Assembly: GCA_030263805.2 (NCBI GenBank)
Contig: CP136010.1
Location: 1,937,001 to 2,001,000, forward strand
DNA: 64,000 nt
Reading direction: 5' to 3'
Origin: Pseudomonas sp. FeN3W
GTDB taxonomy: Bacteria; Pseudomonadota; Gammaproteobacteria; Pseudomonadales; Pseudomonadaceae
This document shows, piece after piece, positions 32,833 through 40,741 of the stretch; position 1 is the first letter of the stretch, and every line of letters starts with the position of its first letter. The position numbers were made by a program, and so were the translations under genes. The notes under the pieces are model-generated. The model did not search any database. It was not told the DNA's origin and was given only the letters and a program-made list of their open reading frames with translations.

Positions 32833-32882
32833 GGGCGGAAATCCCAGAGGCAGAAAAGCGGACATTGTAACACTAACTAAAA

Positions 32883-32938
32883 GCTGGAAGCTGGAAGCTG
32901 GAAGCTGGAAGCTGGAAGCTGGAAGCTGGAAGCTGGAA
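32883..32938. repeat. Tandem heptamer array, 8 copies of GCTGGAA
   Basis: Eight perfect copies of the 7-bp unit GCTGGAA occupy 56 bp in the 5' region of ribA. A degenerate complementary run (GCTTTCAGCTTCAGGCTTC and similar) follows at about 32977-33016, and a small CGGGGT/ACCCCG hairpin lies between them. Perfect copies of a unit not divisible by 3 suggest recent or ongoing slippage. Confidence 0.9.
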
Positions 32939-33017
32939 GCGAATCAGTGTGCGGGGCGGGGTCAGAACCCCGTCAAGCTTTTCTTCAAGCTTTCAGCTTC
33001 AGGCTTCAAGCTGCTTT

Positions 33018-33662
33018 TTAGATCTTCGACTCCAGCACCAGCACGCCCTGCTCCTCGCGCCAGCTGACGCGCCCGAGGAAGCTCATGCCGAGCAGCGCCT
33101 CGGTGGGCGAGCCGCCCTCGACGACCACGGCGTCAACGCCGAGCACCTCGATTGCACCGACCTTGACGCTATTGAGATGCACGCGCCAGGCCTTCGCCGT
33201 ACCGCTGGCCGTGCTCACCACCATGGGCCGCCCGTTGACGCGGTAGTCGATACCCAAGCGACGGGCCTGATGTTCGTTGATCGCCACCGAGGTGGCGCCG
33301 GTATCGACGAGAAACTGGATCGACTGGCCGTTGATCGTACCGGCGATCCAGTAATGGCCGCCGGTGCCCTTGGCGACGCTCAGCTGGGTCTTGCTTGGTG
33401 CCGCGTAGGCGCCGCTGTATTCGCGACTCAGGTTGTAATGACGCTCGACGCCGTCGACGCGCAGCACCGCACCACTGGCATCGGCACTCACTACCTGGAC
33501 GCCGCCGGGACCGGTCTGGCCGACCCTGACCAGCTTGCGCTGACCGTCGACATTGACCACCGCAGCGCCTGGAAACAGCCCGACCACTTGCACCATGGAG
33601 GCGGCCTGCGCGAGAGCGGACAGGAGCAACAGGCTGGCGAACAGGACGGAGATGCTACGCAT
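33018..33662 (-). CDS. Retropepsin-like aspartic protease, secreted
   Basis: A 214-residue precursor with a signal peptide (MRSISVLFASLLLLSALAQA). The C-terminal half is a single-lobed aspartic protease domain with the active-site motif FLVDTGATSVAI and a later LLGMSFLGRVSW, as in the bacterial clan AA (TIGR02281-type) proteins. It presumably dimerises to form the catalytic pair. Its substrate is unknown. It lies on the minus strand between pgpA and ribA, 85 bp after pgpA. Confidence 0.87.
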   Translation of the reverse strand: MRSISVLFASLLLLSALAQAASMVQVVGLFPGAAVVNVDGQRKLVRVGQTGPGGVQVVSADASGAVLRVDGVERHYNLSREYSGAYAAPSKTQLSVAKGTGGHYWIAGTINGQSIQFLVDTGATSVAINEHQARRLGIDYRVNGRPMVVSTASGTAKAWRVHLNSVKVGAIEVLGVDAVVVEGGSPTEALLGMSFLGRVSWREEQGVLVLESKI

Positions 33663-33747
33663 GGCTATTTCTTCCTCGAAACCAGGTCCCAGGCCGGACG
33701 CCGATCATCCTTCAATGGTCAGCCACCTGCAGCGACCGGACGCACAA

Positions 33748-34245
33748 TCAAACCAACAGCGCCACCAGTCCCTGCATGACCGCCCAGGCCGCGACACCGG
33801 CGAGGACATCATCGAGCATGATCCCCACCCCGCCATGGATATGCCGATCCACCCAGCTGATCGGCCAGGGCTTGGCGATATCCATCACGCGAAACACCAC
33901 GAAGCCAAGCAGCAGCCAATACCAGCCTTCCGGCACGAGCCAGAAGGTGATCCAAATGCCGACGAATTCGTCCCAGACGATGCCTTCGTGGTCGTGCACG
34001 CCGAGCTCGTGCGCCACCTTGCCGCACAGCCAGACGCCAAACAGCATGGTTGCACCGAGCATCAGCAGATAGCCCCAGCCCGGCAGCAACTGCCACAGCG
34101 GCACGAACGGCAGCGCCACCAGCGAACCCCAGGTACCCGGCGCCTTGGGCATCAGCCCGGAACCGAAGCCGAACGCCAGGTTGTGCCAGGGATCGGACCA
34201 GACCAGGGTTTGCGGCTTGGCCGCGACCGGCGAGGTATCAGTCAA
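33748..34245 (-). CDS. pgpA: Phosphatidylglycerophosphatase A
   Basis: A 165-residue integral membrane phosphatase that makes phosphatidylglycerol from phosphatidylglycerophosphate. Typical sequence includes GFGSGLMPKAPGTWGSL, the acidic EGIVWDEFVGIW, VFRVMDIAKPWPISW and GIMLDDVLAGV at the end. It lies 51 bp after thiL, as in other pseudomonads (nusB-thiL-pgpA). Confidence 0.94.
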   Translation of the reverse strand: MTDTSPVAAKPQTLVWSDPWHNLAFGFGSGLMPKAPGTWGSLVALPFVPLWQLLPGWGYLLMLGATMLFGVWLCGKVAHELGVHDHEGIVWDEFVGIWITFWLVPEGWYWLLLGFVVFRVMDIAKPWPISWVDRHIHGGVGIMLDDVLAGVAAWAVMQGLVALLV

Positions 34246-34296
34246 AACAGCGTTCCTTCTCGGAGCGAGCGCGGGCTGAGCAGCCCCGCAACGCCC

Positions 34297-35259
34297 CTAT
34301 GGATTGAAATGGTTGTAGCCACGTTCGGACACGGCCACCTCGTTGCCCGCCGCATCGAGCAATTGCACGCCCTGCCCGGCCGCCACCCGGCCGATGGCCT
34401 GCACCGGCCAGCCGGCGGCCTGCAGCGGTGCCAGCTCGGCAGGCGGCAGGGTGAACGCCAGCAGGTAGTCGTCGCCGCCGGCCAGCGCACAGCGCAACGC
34501 TTCGGATTCACCGGCGAAACGCCGCAGCGGCTCGGACAGCGGTAGGCGATCAGACTCGATCTGCAGCGCAACGCCCGAGGCCTTGGCGATATGCCCGCAG
34601 TCGGCCAGCAGCCCGTCGGAGATATCCAGCGCGGCCGTGGCCTTGCCTCGCAAGGCTTCACCCAGGGCCAGCTGTGGCTGTGGCGACCAGTAGCGCGCCA
34701 GTAGATGCTCGGCGATCTCCGCGTCAGTGTTGGCTTGGTGCAGTACCAGCGGCAACGCTCCGGCCGCCTCACCGAGCACGCCGCCGACGCAGAGCAGATC
34801 GCCGACCCGCGCGCCATGCCGGACCAGTGCGCGGCCGGCCGGCATCCGGCCGAATACGGTGACGGTCAGGCTCAGTGGGCCGCGCGTGGTGTCGCCGCCA
34901 ATCAAACGCAGGCTGCAATCGAGCGCCATAGCGTCCAGGCCGCGGGCGAGTTCCGCCAGCCAGAGTGGATCGCCAGCAGGCAAGGTCAGGGCAAGGGTGA
35001 AGCCGATGGGCGTGGCGCCCATGGCGGCAAGATCGCTGGCGGCCACGGCCAGCGCGCGCTGGCCAAGCAGAAAGGGATCGCAGGGATCGGGGAAATGCAC
35101 CCCGGCGACCAGGGTATCGGTGGACACCGCCAGCTGTTCGCCGGCAGGAATCTGTAGCAGGGCACAATCATCGCCGATGCCGAGAACGACTTCGCCGCCG
35201 GCCCTGGCGCAAGCGGCGGCGGCGAAGTAGTGACGGATCAGCTCGAACTCACCCAGCAA
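34297..35259 (-). CDS. thiL: Thiamine-monophosphate kinase
   Basis: A 320-residue ATP-dependent kinase forming thiamine diphosphate from thiamine monophosphate. Conserved segments are GIGDDCALL, STDTLVAGVHF, ALAVAASDLAAMGA, GGDTTRGPLS, ALDISDGLLADCGHIA and ALAGGDDYLLAFT. It lies 12 bp downstream of nusB in the riboflavin/thiamine operon. Confidence 0.95.
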   Translation of the reverse strand: MLGEFELIRHYFAAAACARAGGEVVLGIGDDCALLQIPAGEQLAVSTDTLVAGVHFPDPCDPFLLGQRALAVAASDLAAMGATPIGFTLALTLPAGDPLWLAELARGLDAMALDCSLRLIGGDTTRGPLSLTVTVFGRMPAGRALVRHGARVGDLLCVGGVLGEAAGALPLVLHQANTDAEIAEHLLARYWSPQPQLALGEALRGKATAALDISDGLLADCGHIAKASGVALQIESDRLPLSEPLRRFAGESEALRCALAGGDDYLLAFTLPPAELAPLQAAGWPVQAIGRVAAGQGVQLLDAAGNEVAVSERGYNHFNP

Positions 35260-35271
35260 GGCGAGCCGCCC

Positions 35272-35757
35272 TCAGCGCTTGTTGTTGCGCACTTCGGCGC
35301 TGCGCAGCGAAGGCGCCAGCTTGTCCAGCACGCCATTGACGAACTTGTGCCCGTCGGTGGCGCCATAGACCTTGGCCAGCTCGATGCCTTCGTTGATGAC
35401 CACACGATAAGGCACGTCGATGCGCTGCATCAGCTCGTAGGTGGACAGGCGCAGAATCGCCAGCTCCACCGGATCGAGTTCCTCCAGCGGACGGTCGAGA
35501 TTCGGCGCGATGGCACCGTCGACTTCGCTCTTGCTGCGCGCAACACCGTTGAGCAGCTCATGGAAATAGCTGCCGTCCACGCCGGAGAAATCGTTGTCGA
35601 CGCGGAACTGCGCCTCGATTTCGTTGAGGCTTTGACCGGCCATATGCCACTGATACAGCGCCTGCATCGCCAAGCTACGGGCAACCCGGCGCGTGGCGAT
35701 CTTGCCCTTGGCCTTGGGCTGCGGAGCGTCCTGGCTGTCGTCGTGATTCAGGCTCAC
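35272..35757 (-). CDS. nusB: Transcription antitermination factor NusB
   Basis: A 161-residue helical antitermination protein that binds boxA RNA with NusE. Family sequence: RRVARSLAMQALYQWHMAG, FHELLNGVARSKSEVD, YELMQRIDVPYRVVINEGIELAK and KFVNGVLDKLA. The GTG start at 35757 overlaps the ribH stop (GTGA); no better start precedes the conserved region in frame. The ribH-nusB pairing is standard in proteobacteria. Confidence 0.95.
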   Translation of the reverse strand: MSLNHDDSQDAPQPKAKGKIATRRVARSLAMQALYQWHMAGQSLNEIEAQFRVDNDFSGVDGSYFHELLNGVARSKSEVDGAIAPNLDRPLEELDPVELAILRLSTYELMQRIDVPYRVVINEGIELAKVYGATDGHKFVNGVLDKLAPSLRSAEVRNNKR

Positions 35758-36230
35758 TTCGCCTCCAGCTGCGACAGCAGGCTCACCATTTCCAGGGCGG
35801 AAAGGGCGGCTTCGGCGCCCTTGTTGCCAGCCTTGGTGCCGGAGCGCTCGATGGCCTGTTCGATGGAATCGACGGTCAGCACGCCAAAGGCGACCGGTAC
35901 GCCGAACTCCATGGAGACCTGGGCCAGCCCCTTGGTGCATTCACCAGCGACGTATTCGAAGTGCGGCGTGCCGCCACGGATGACTGCGCCGAGGGCGACG
36001 ATGGCGTCGTATTCACCTTGCTGCGCGACCTTCTGCGCGACCAGCGGAATCTCGAAGGCACCCGGGGCGCGGATGAGGGTGATGTCGTTCTCGCTGACGC
36101 CGTGGCGAACCAGCGCGTCAACCGCGCCGCTGACCAGGCTCTCGACGACGAAGCTGTTGAAGCGGCCTACGACCAGGGCGTATTTGCCCTGCGGGGCGAT
36201 GAAGGTTCCTTCGATGGTCTTCAGGGGCAT
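35754..36230 (-). CDS. ribH: 6,7-dimethyl-8-ribityllumazine synthase
   Basis: A 158-residue lumazine synthase, which forms the pentameric or icosahedral beta subunit of riboflavin synthesis. Typical motifs: VVGRFNSFVVESLVSGAVDAL, IRAPGAFEIPLVAQKVA, ALGAVIRGGTPHFEYVA and VAFGVLTVDSIEQAIERSGTK. It follows ribBA by 58 bp and overlaps nusB. Confidence 0.96.
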   Translation of the reverse strand: MPLKTIEGTFIAPQGKYALVVGRFNSFVVESLVSGAVDALVRHGVSENDITLIRAPGAFEIPLVAQKVAQQGEYDAIVALGAVIRGGTPHFEYVAGECTKGLAQVSMEFGVPVAFGVLTVDSIEQAIERSGTKAGNKGAEAALSALEMVSLLSQLEAK

Positions 36231-36288
36231 GGGTGCTTTCTCATCTCTTTAAAGAACGAAGGCGCCGCGGACTGCGCGGCGCCTCTGA

Positions 36289-37368
36289 TTATTCGGCCGG
36301 GAGGTATTCTACAACTTCCAGATCAAAGCCGGATATCGCGTTGAACTTCATCGGCGCGCTCATCAGGCGCATCTTGCGTACGCCAAGATCACGCAGGATC
36401 TGCGAGCCGGCACCGACGGTGCTGTAGGTGGCCGGCGCTGGTGGCTGTTGACGGGTCAGCTGCGCCAGCAACTGCGGGCCAGTCAGCGGATTGCCGAGCA
36501 GCAGCACCACGCCTTTGCCGGCCTTGGCCACCTCACCCATCGCCGCGCGCAGGCTCCAGCGGCCCGGCACGGTGACCAGCAGCAGGTCGCGCAGCGGCTC
36601 CATGTTGTGCACGCGTACCAGCGTCGGCTCCTCCGGGGAAATATCGCCGCGGGTCAGCGCCATGTGCACGGTGTCCTCGACGCCGTCGCGATAGGTCACC
36701 AGGTTGAACTGGCCCAGTTCGGTCTCCAGCGGTTGCTCGGAAACCCGCTCGACGGTGCGCTCGTGGATCATCCGGTAGTGGATCAGGTCGGCGATGGTGC
36801 CGATCTTCAGCCCGTGCTGCTCGGCGAACAGCTCGAGCTCCGGGCGGCGCGCCATGGTGCCGTCATCGTTCATGATCTCGCAGATCACCCCGCTCGGCTC
36901 GAAGCCGGCCATGCGCGCCAGGTCGCAGGCCGCCTCGGTATGCCCGGCGCGCGCCAGCACGCCGCCCGGCTGGGCCATCAGCGGGAAAATATGACCGGGG
37001 CTGACGATATCCTCGGCCACCGCGTTGCGCGCCACGGCCGCCTGCACGGTACGCGCGCGGTCGGCGGCGGAGATGCCGGTGGTCACCCCCTCGGCCGCCT
37101 CAATGGAGACGGTGAACTTGGTACCGAAACCCGAACCGTTGCGCGGCGCCATCAGCGGCAGCTTGAGCAGTTCGCAGCGCTCGCGGCTCATGGGCATGCA
37201 GATCAGGCCGCGGGCGAAGCGCGCCATGAAGTTGATGTGCTCGGCGGTAACGCATTCGGAGGCGACGATGATGTCGCCCTCGTTCTCGCGGTCCTCGTCA
37301 TCCATGAGGATGACCATCTTGCCGGCGCGGATGTCTTCGATCAGTTCTTCAGCGGTATTGAGCGCCAT
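36289..37368 (-). CDS. ribBA: 3,4-dihydroxy-2-butanone-4-phosphate synthase with degenerate GTP cyclohydrolase II domain
   Basis: 359 residues. The N-terminal half (1-200) is a complete DHBP synthase: DDEDRENEGDIIVA, PLMAPRNGSGFGTKFTVSI and HIFPLMAQPGGVLARAGHTEA. The C-terminal half keeps the cyclohydrolase II length and fold but not its zinc cysteines: the region equivalent to SECLTGDALFSLRCDCG reads VHNMEPLRDLLLVTVPG. Only the synthase activity is expected, with RibA (32215-32832) providing the cyclohydrolase. It lies 12 bp after ribE. Confidence 0.94.
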   Translation of the reverse strand: MALNTAEELIEDIRAGKMVILMDDEDRENEGDIIVASECVTAEHINFMARFARGLICMPMSRERCELLKLPLMAPRNGSGFGTKFTVSIEAAEGVTTGISAADRARTVQAAVARNAVAEDIVSPGHIFPLMAQPGGVLARAGHTEAACDLARMAGFEPSGVICEIMNDDGTMARRPELELFAEQHGLKIGTIADLIHYRMIHERTVERVSEQPLETELGQFNLVTYRDGVEDTVHMALTRGDISPEEPTLVRVHNMEPLRDLLLVTVPGRWSLRAAMGEVAKAGKGVVLLLGNPLTGPQLLAQLTRQQPPAPATYSTVGAGSQILRDLGVRKMRLMSAPMKFNAISGFDLEVVEYLPAE

Positions 37369-37380
37369 CGGGGCGTCTCC

Positions 37381-38043
37381 TCAATTCTTCAGGTAGCCGT
37401 GTTCGGCGAGAAAGCTTTCGGTGAGGCCCGAGGCCTTGGGTTCGGCGGCCTTGTCGCCCATCATCAGGCGCTCCAGGTAACGCGCCAGCAGGTCGACCTC
37501 CAGGTTGACCTGCCGCCCGGGGCGGTAGTCGGCCATGATGGTTTCGCCGAGGGTGTGAGGCACGATGGTCAGCTCGAACTCGGCGCCATTGACCGCGTTG
37601 ACCGTGAGGCTGGTGCCGTCGACGGTGATCGAGCCCTTGAGCGCGATGTACTTGGCCAGCTCGCGCGGCGCGCGGATGCGGAACTGCACGGCACGGGCGT
37701 TATCTTCTCGCGCCACGACCTCGCCGACGCCGTCGACATGGCCGCTGACCAGATGCCCGCCGAGGCGGCTGGTGGGCGTCAAGGCCTTCTCCAGGTTGAC
37801 CCGGCTGCCGGCCTTGAGATCGATGAAGGCGGTGCGCGCCAGGGTTTCGCGGCTGACATCGGCCCAGAAACCGTTGCCCGGCAGTTCCACCGCCGTCAGG
37901 CAGACGCCATTGACCGCGATGCTGTCGCCCAGCTTGACGTCGCCCAGATCCAGCTTGCCGGTTTCGACCAGCACGCGTACGTCGCCACCCTTGGGCGTGA
38001 GCGCACGAATGGTGCCGATGGCTTCGATTATTCCGGTGAACAT
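37381..38043 (-). CDS. ribE: Riboflavin synthase, alpha subunit
   Basis: A 220-residue protein with two lumazine-binding repeats, MFTGIIEAIGTI...NGVCLTAVEL and GGHLVSGHVDGVGEV...DGTSLTVNAVN. It dismutates 6,7-dimethyl-8-ribityllumazine to riboflavin. The ATG has GGGAGG only 4 nt upstream, and a 16-codon leader ORF with its own SD overlaps it. An FMN riboswitch precedes it. Confidence 0.95.
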   Translation of the reverse strand: MFTGIIEAIGTIRALTPKGGDVRVLVETGKLDLGDVKLGDSIAVNGVCLTAVELPGNGFWADVSRETLARTAFIDLKAGSRVNLEKALTPTSRLGGHLVSGHVDGVGEVVAREDNARAVQFRIRAPRELAKYIALKGSITVDGTSLTVNAVNGAEFELTIVPHTLGETIMADYRPGRQVNLEVDLLARYLERLMMGDKAAEPKASGLTESFLAEHGYLKN

Positions 38044-38078
38044 GTGGCCTCCCGTGGAAGGCGGGTAAAACGCTGCAT
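38028..38078 (-). CDS. Possible 16-codon leader ORF overlapping ribE start
   Basis: On the minus strand the ATG at 38076-38078 has a good Shine-Dalgarno (AGGAG, 8-nt spacing). It opens a frame reading MQRFTRLPREATCSPE and ends TAA at 38028-38030, inside ribE in another frame. The SD adjoins the 3' arm of the hairpin at 38089-38107. If translated, it would couple ribE expression to the riboswitch state. No homology evidence is available. Confidence 0.4.
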   Translation of the reverse strand: MQRFTRLPREATCSPE

Positions 38079-38088
38079 ACGACGAACT

Positions 38089-38107
38089 CCTGTTTTTGAA
38101 AAACAGG
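38089..38107 (-). promoter_or_regulatory. Hairpin abutting the leader SD, likely FMN riboswitch expression platform
   Basis: CCTGTTTTT and AAAAACAGG pair around a 1-3-nt loop. The 3' arm runs into AGGAG, the SD of the leader ORF, on the minus strand. It lies between the FMN aptamer and ribE. No T-run follows, which argues for translational control. Confidence 0.5.
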
Positions 38108-38164
38108 GCGCTACGGATCGATAGGGATGCATGACGGGCACACGGATGGCGCCCATCGGAATAT

Positions 38165-38440
38165 CCCGCTCTCTCTCATCCGGACTATACCGTCGGCCCC
38201 GGAATCACACCGGGTCTGCTGACCTTGCCGAAGCAAGCGCTCGCGGGCTAGACGCGATTGAAAGCTACTGCGCGCAGAGCATGCTGCGTTGTGGTCCTCC
38301 TCGAAGTGCTCATTTACCAGGGTAAACTCCGCCTTCTCGTCGAATCACGCCTCGCCTGCTCAGCGCTCGCTACGCTTTCATCCTTGTAACTGCGCCATTA
38401 CCGCCGGTGGGGAATCGCACCCCGCCCTGAGAACGTTGCG
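38165..38440 (-). ncRNA. FMN riboswitch (RFN element)
   Basis: On the minus strand the RFN signature blocks occur in order: TCTCAGGGCGGGGTGCGAT, TCCCCACCGGCGGTAA, AGCCCGCGAGCGCTTGC, GGTCAGCAGACCCGGTGTGA, TTCCGGGGCCGACGG, TATAGTCCGGATGAGAGAGA. About 140 nt separate GGCGGTAA from AGCCCGCGAGCG, against roughly 20 nt in E. coli, so this aptamer has a long variable arm. It lies between ribD and ribE and should control ribE-ribBA-ribH-nusB. Boundaries are approximate. Confidence 0.95.
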
Positions 38441-38557
38441 GCCACGCCTGTGGCCGAGTGGCGTTTTACCACATTTGTCGGGACGATGCATGAGGCGCGG
38501 GTCGTTGGGGTCGGCGCGTGGCACCGAGATTCGGCATCGCGCCACGGTGCCCGACTC

Positions 38558-38640
38558 GGTAGGTTGGGTTGAGGCGCGTAGCGCCGAAGCCCAACATCAC
38601 TCTTCGCTGCGCTCAACCTGGACGCCCCCCTCAACCTACG
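38558..38640. repeat. Intergenic repeat, GTAGGTTGGGTTGAG family
   Basis: GGTAGGTTGGGTTGAGGCG, AAGCCCAACATC and CTCAACCTAC form a repeat like the one at 28639-28750. Its CCTAC end supplies the ribD stop codon (TAG on the minus strand, 38636-38638). The stretch between it and the FMN riboswitch has no other feature. Confidence 0.65.
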
Positions 38641-39739
38641 CCAGGCGCGGGCGCGCCACGATCTTCCAGTCGTCGCCCACCGCGCGAATGTCGACGATCT
38701 TCAGCTCGCGCGCCTCGCTCATCCGTTCCAGAGGCAGCTCCAGCAGCGGCCGCGCCGACGAGCCGAGGAACTTGGCCGCCATGAATATCTGGTATTCGTC
38801 GACCAGGCCGAGACTGGCGAAGGCGCCGACCAGCCGCGGGCCGGCCTCGACCAGCACCTCGTTGACACCACGCGCCGCTAGCTCACGCAACAACGCAGCC
38901 AGATCGACCCGCTCCTGGCCCAACACCAGCGCCTCGTGGCCGGCGCGGCGATAGGCATCTTCGCAGCCCGCTACCGCCGTGACGACCAGCGCTTCGCCGG
39001 CCTGAAAGAACGGTGCATCCAGCGGTACGCGCAGCCGACCATCGACCAGCACCCGCAGCGGCGGGCGCTGCAACGCCAGCGCCGTGGTCTCCGCATCCAG
39101 CCCCAATTCGCCGCCGCGCACGGTCAGCCGCGCGGCGTCCATCAGCACGGTATCGGCGCCGGTCAGCACCACGCTGGAACGGGCGCGCAGGCGCTGCACC
39201 TCGGCGCGCGCGGCCGGCCCGGTGATCCACTGACTCTCGCCGCTGGCCATCGCGGTACGCCCGTCCAGGCTCATCGCCAGCTTGGCGCGAACGAACGGCA
39301 GACCGCTTTCCATACGCTTGATAAAGCCGTTGTTGAGTTCCCGCGCCTCGGCCTCCAGCACGCCGCTGGCGATCTCGATGCCGGCGCTGCGCAGCAGCTC
39401 CAGACCGCGCCCGGTGACCTGCGGATTGGGGTCCTGCATGGCCGCCACCACACGCCCGACGCCGGCCTTGATCAGCGCTTCGGCACAGGGCGGCGTACGC
39501 CCGTAATGGCTGCAGGGCTCTAGGGTGACGTAGGCGGTGGCGCCGCGGGCCCGTTCACCCGCCTGGCGCAGCGCATGGACCTCGGCATGCGGCTCGCCGG
39601 CACGCACATGCCAGCCTTCACCGACCAGCTCGCCATCGGCGACGATGACGCAGCCGACCCGCGGGTTCGGGTGGGTCGAATACAGCCCCTTGCGCGCCAG
39701 CTGCAGCGCGCGGGCCATCCAGGCGTGATCGGTGGTCAT
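38636..39739 (-). CDS. ribD: Bifunctional diaminohydroxyphosphoribosylaminopyrimidine deaminase / 5-amino-6-(5-phosphoribosylamino)uracil reductase
   Basis: 367 residues. The N-terminal cytidine-deaminase-like domain has zinc motifs HAEVHAL and PCSHYGRTPPC. The C-terminal reductase domain has RAKLAMSLDGRTA, GESQWITG, TGADTVLMD and VEAGPRLVGAF. It catalyses the second and third steps of riboflavin synthesis. The start overlaps the nrdR stop (ATGA). The C-terminus ends within an intergenic repeat that supplies the stop codon. Confidence 0.95.
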   Translation of the reverse strand: MTTDHAWMARALQLARKGLYSTHPNPRVGCVIVADGELVGEGWHVRAGEPHAEVHALRQAGERARGATAYVTLEPCSHYGRTPPCAEALIKAGVGRVVAAMQDPNPQVTGRGLELLRSAGIEIASGVLEAEARELNNGFIKRMESGLPFVRAKLAMSLDGRTAMASGESQWITGPAARAEVQRLRARSSVVLTGADTVLMDAARLTVRGGELGLDAETTALALQRPPLRVLVDGRLRVPLDAPFFQAGEALVVTAVAGCEDAYRRAGHEALVLGQERVDLAALLRELAARGVNEVLVEAGPRLVGAFASLGLVDEYQIFMAAKFLGSSARPLLELPLERMSEARELKIVDIRAVGDDWKIVARPRLA

Positions 39740-40203
39740 TCGGGCTTCGCGGGCTCGCGGGACAGCCGCTCGATTTCCTCGCGGAATTCGTTGAGGTCCT
39801 GGAAGCGTCGGTAGACCGAGGCGAAGCGGATATAGGCAACCTCGTCGAGCTTCTGCAGCTCGGCCATCACCAGCTCGCCGAGCACGCGCGACTTGATCTC
39901 ACGCTCGCCGGTGGCACGCAGCTGATGCTTGATATGGGCAATGGCGGCCTCGAGACGCTCGACACTCACCGGCCGCTTCTCCAGCGCACGCTGCATGCCG
40001 GCGCGCAGCTTCTGTTCGTCGAACGGCTGGCGACTGCCGTCGGACTTGATCAGCCGCGGCATCACCAGCTCGGCGGTTTCGAAGGTGGTGAAGCGTTCAC
40101 CACAGGCCAAACACTCGCGGCGACGGCGCACCTGATCGCCCTCGGCGACCAGGCGGGAATCGATGACCTTGGTATCGTGGGCACCGCAGAAGGGACAATG
40201 CAT
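39736..40203 (-). CDS. nrdR: Transcriptional repressor NrdR
   Basis: A 155-residue regulator of ribonucleotide reductase genes. The N-terminal zinc ribbon (MHCPFCGAHDTKVID...CLACGERFTTFE) is followed by an ATP-cone domain (LIKSDGSRQPFDEQKLRAGM). The start at 40203 is fixed by the conserved MHCPFCG. It overlaps ribD, a frequent nrdR-ribD arrangement. Confidence 0.96.
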   Translation of the reverse strand: MHCPFCGAHDTKVIDSRLVAEGDQVRRRRECLACGERFTTFETAELVMPRLIKSDGSRQPFDEQKLRAGMQRALEKRPVSVERLEAAIAHIKHQLRATGEREIKSRVLGELVMAELQKLDEVAYIRFASVYRRFQDLNEFREEIERLSREPAKPE

Positions 40204-40315
40204 GGGGCTGAAATCGGTCGTACGTCGGGACGGCCATGGTAGCGCATCCGACCCGCAAGACAAGGCGACGGCTTTGCTGCTATACAACCCACAATAGTCG
40301 TACAGGAGGCTGTCC

Positions 40316-40741
40316 GTGCCGCCACGTTTTTTCGTTCTCCCGGCCTTCCTGGCCTTGCTCGCCGGCTGCAGCAGCCAACCCAGCGAGCCACCGACCGAGC
40401 CGGTCGAGCTGAGCACCGCCCCGCACTCCAAATTGCTCAACGAGCTGAGCGGCAGCCTGATCGGCGCGCCGGTTGGCAGCGACGTTGAACTCGCCTTGCT
40501 GGAAGTCGATCGCCGCGACCAGCCGGACCGCCTGCTGAGCAACGTGCAGCTCAAGGGCCGCGGCAGCGAATTGCCATTCATCCTGCAGTTCAATCCGGAC
40601 ACCTTTCGTCCGGGTCAGCGAGTGGAACTGCGCGGCCGTGTCACCCGGGCGGGGCAGTTGATCATGCGCCTGCCATCGCGCAGCATTACCAGCCCCGCCA
40701 GCCAGGCGCTCGGCCCGCTGCAGCTGGTCCCGGCACCGTGA
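40316..40741 (+). CDS. YbaY-family lipoprotein
   Basis: A 141-residue lipoprotein with a GTG start, AGGAGG 5 nt upstream, and lipobox LLAGCSS. The mature part (ELALLEVDRRDQPDRLL, LPFILQFNPDTFRPGQRVELRGRV) matches the type III secretion pilotin-like YbaY/YscW fold family. The precise role of this family is not established. The stop overlaps the next gene start (GTGA). Confidence 0.8.
   Translation: MPPRFFVLPAFLALLAGCSSQPSEPPTEPVELSTAPHSKLLNELSGSLIGAPVGSDVELALLEVDRRDQPDRLLSNVQLKGRGSELPFILQFNPDTFRPGQRVELRGRVTRAGQLIMRLPSRSITSPASQALGPLQLVPAP

Noticed and set aside
32883..32938. Tandem repeats considered as a CRISPR array
   Set aside because: The units are 7 bp without spacers, and no cas genes are present. 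It is a simple tandem repeat.
36289..36700. Second functional GTP cyclohydrolase II in the RibBA C-terminus
   Set aside because: The zinc-binding cysteines and the surrounding motif are missing, so activity is unlikely.
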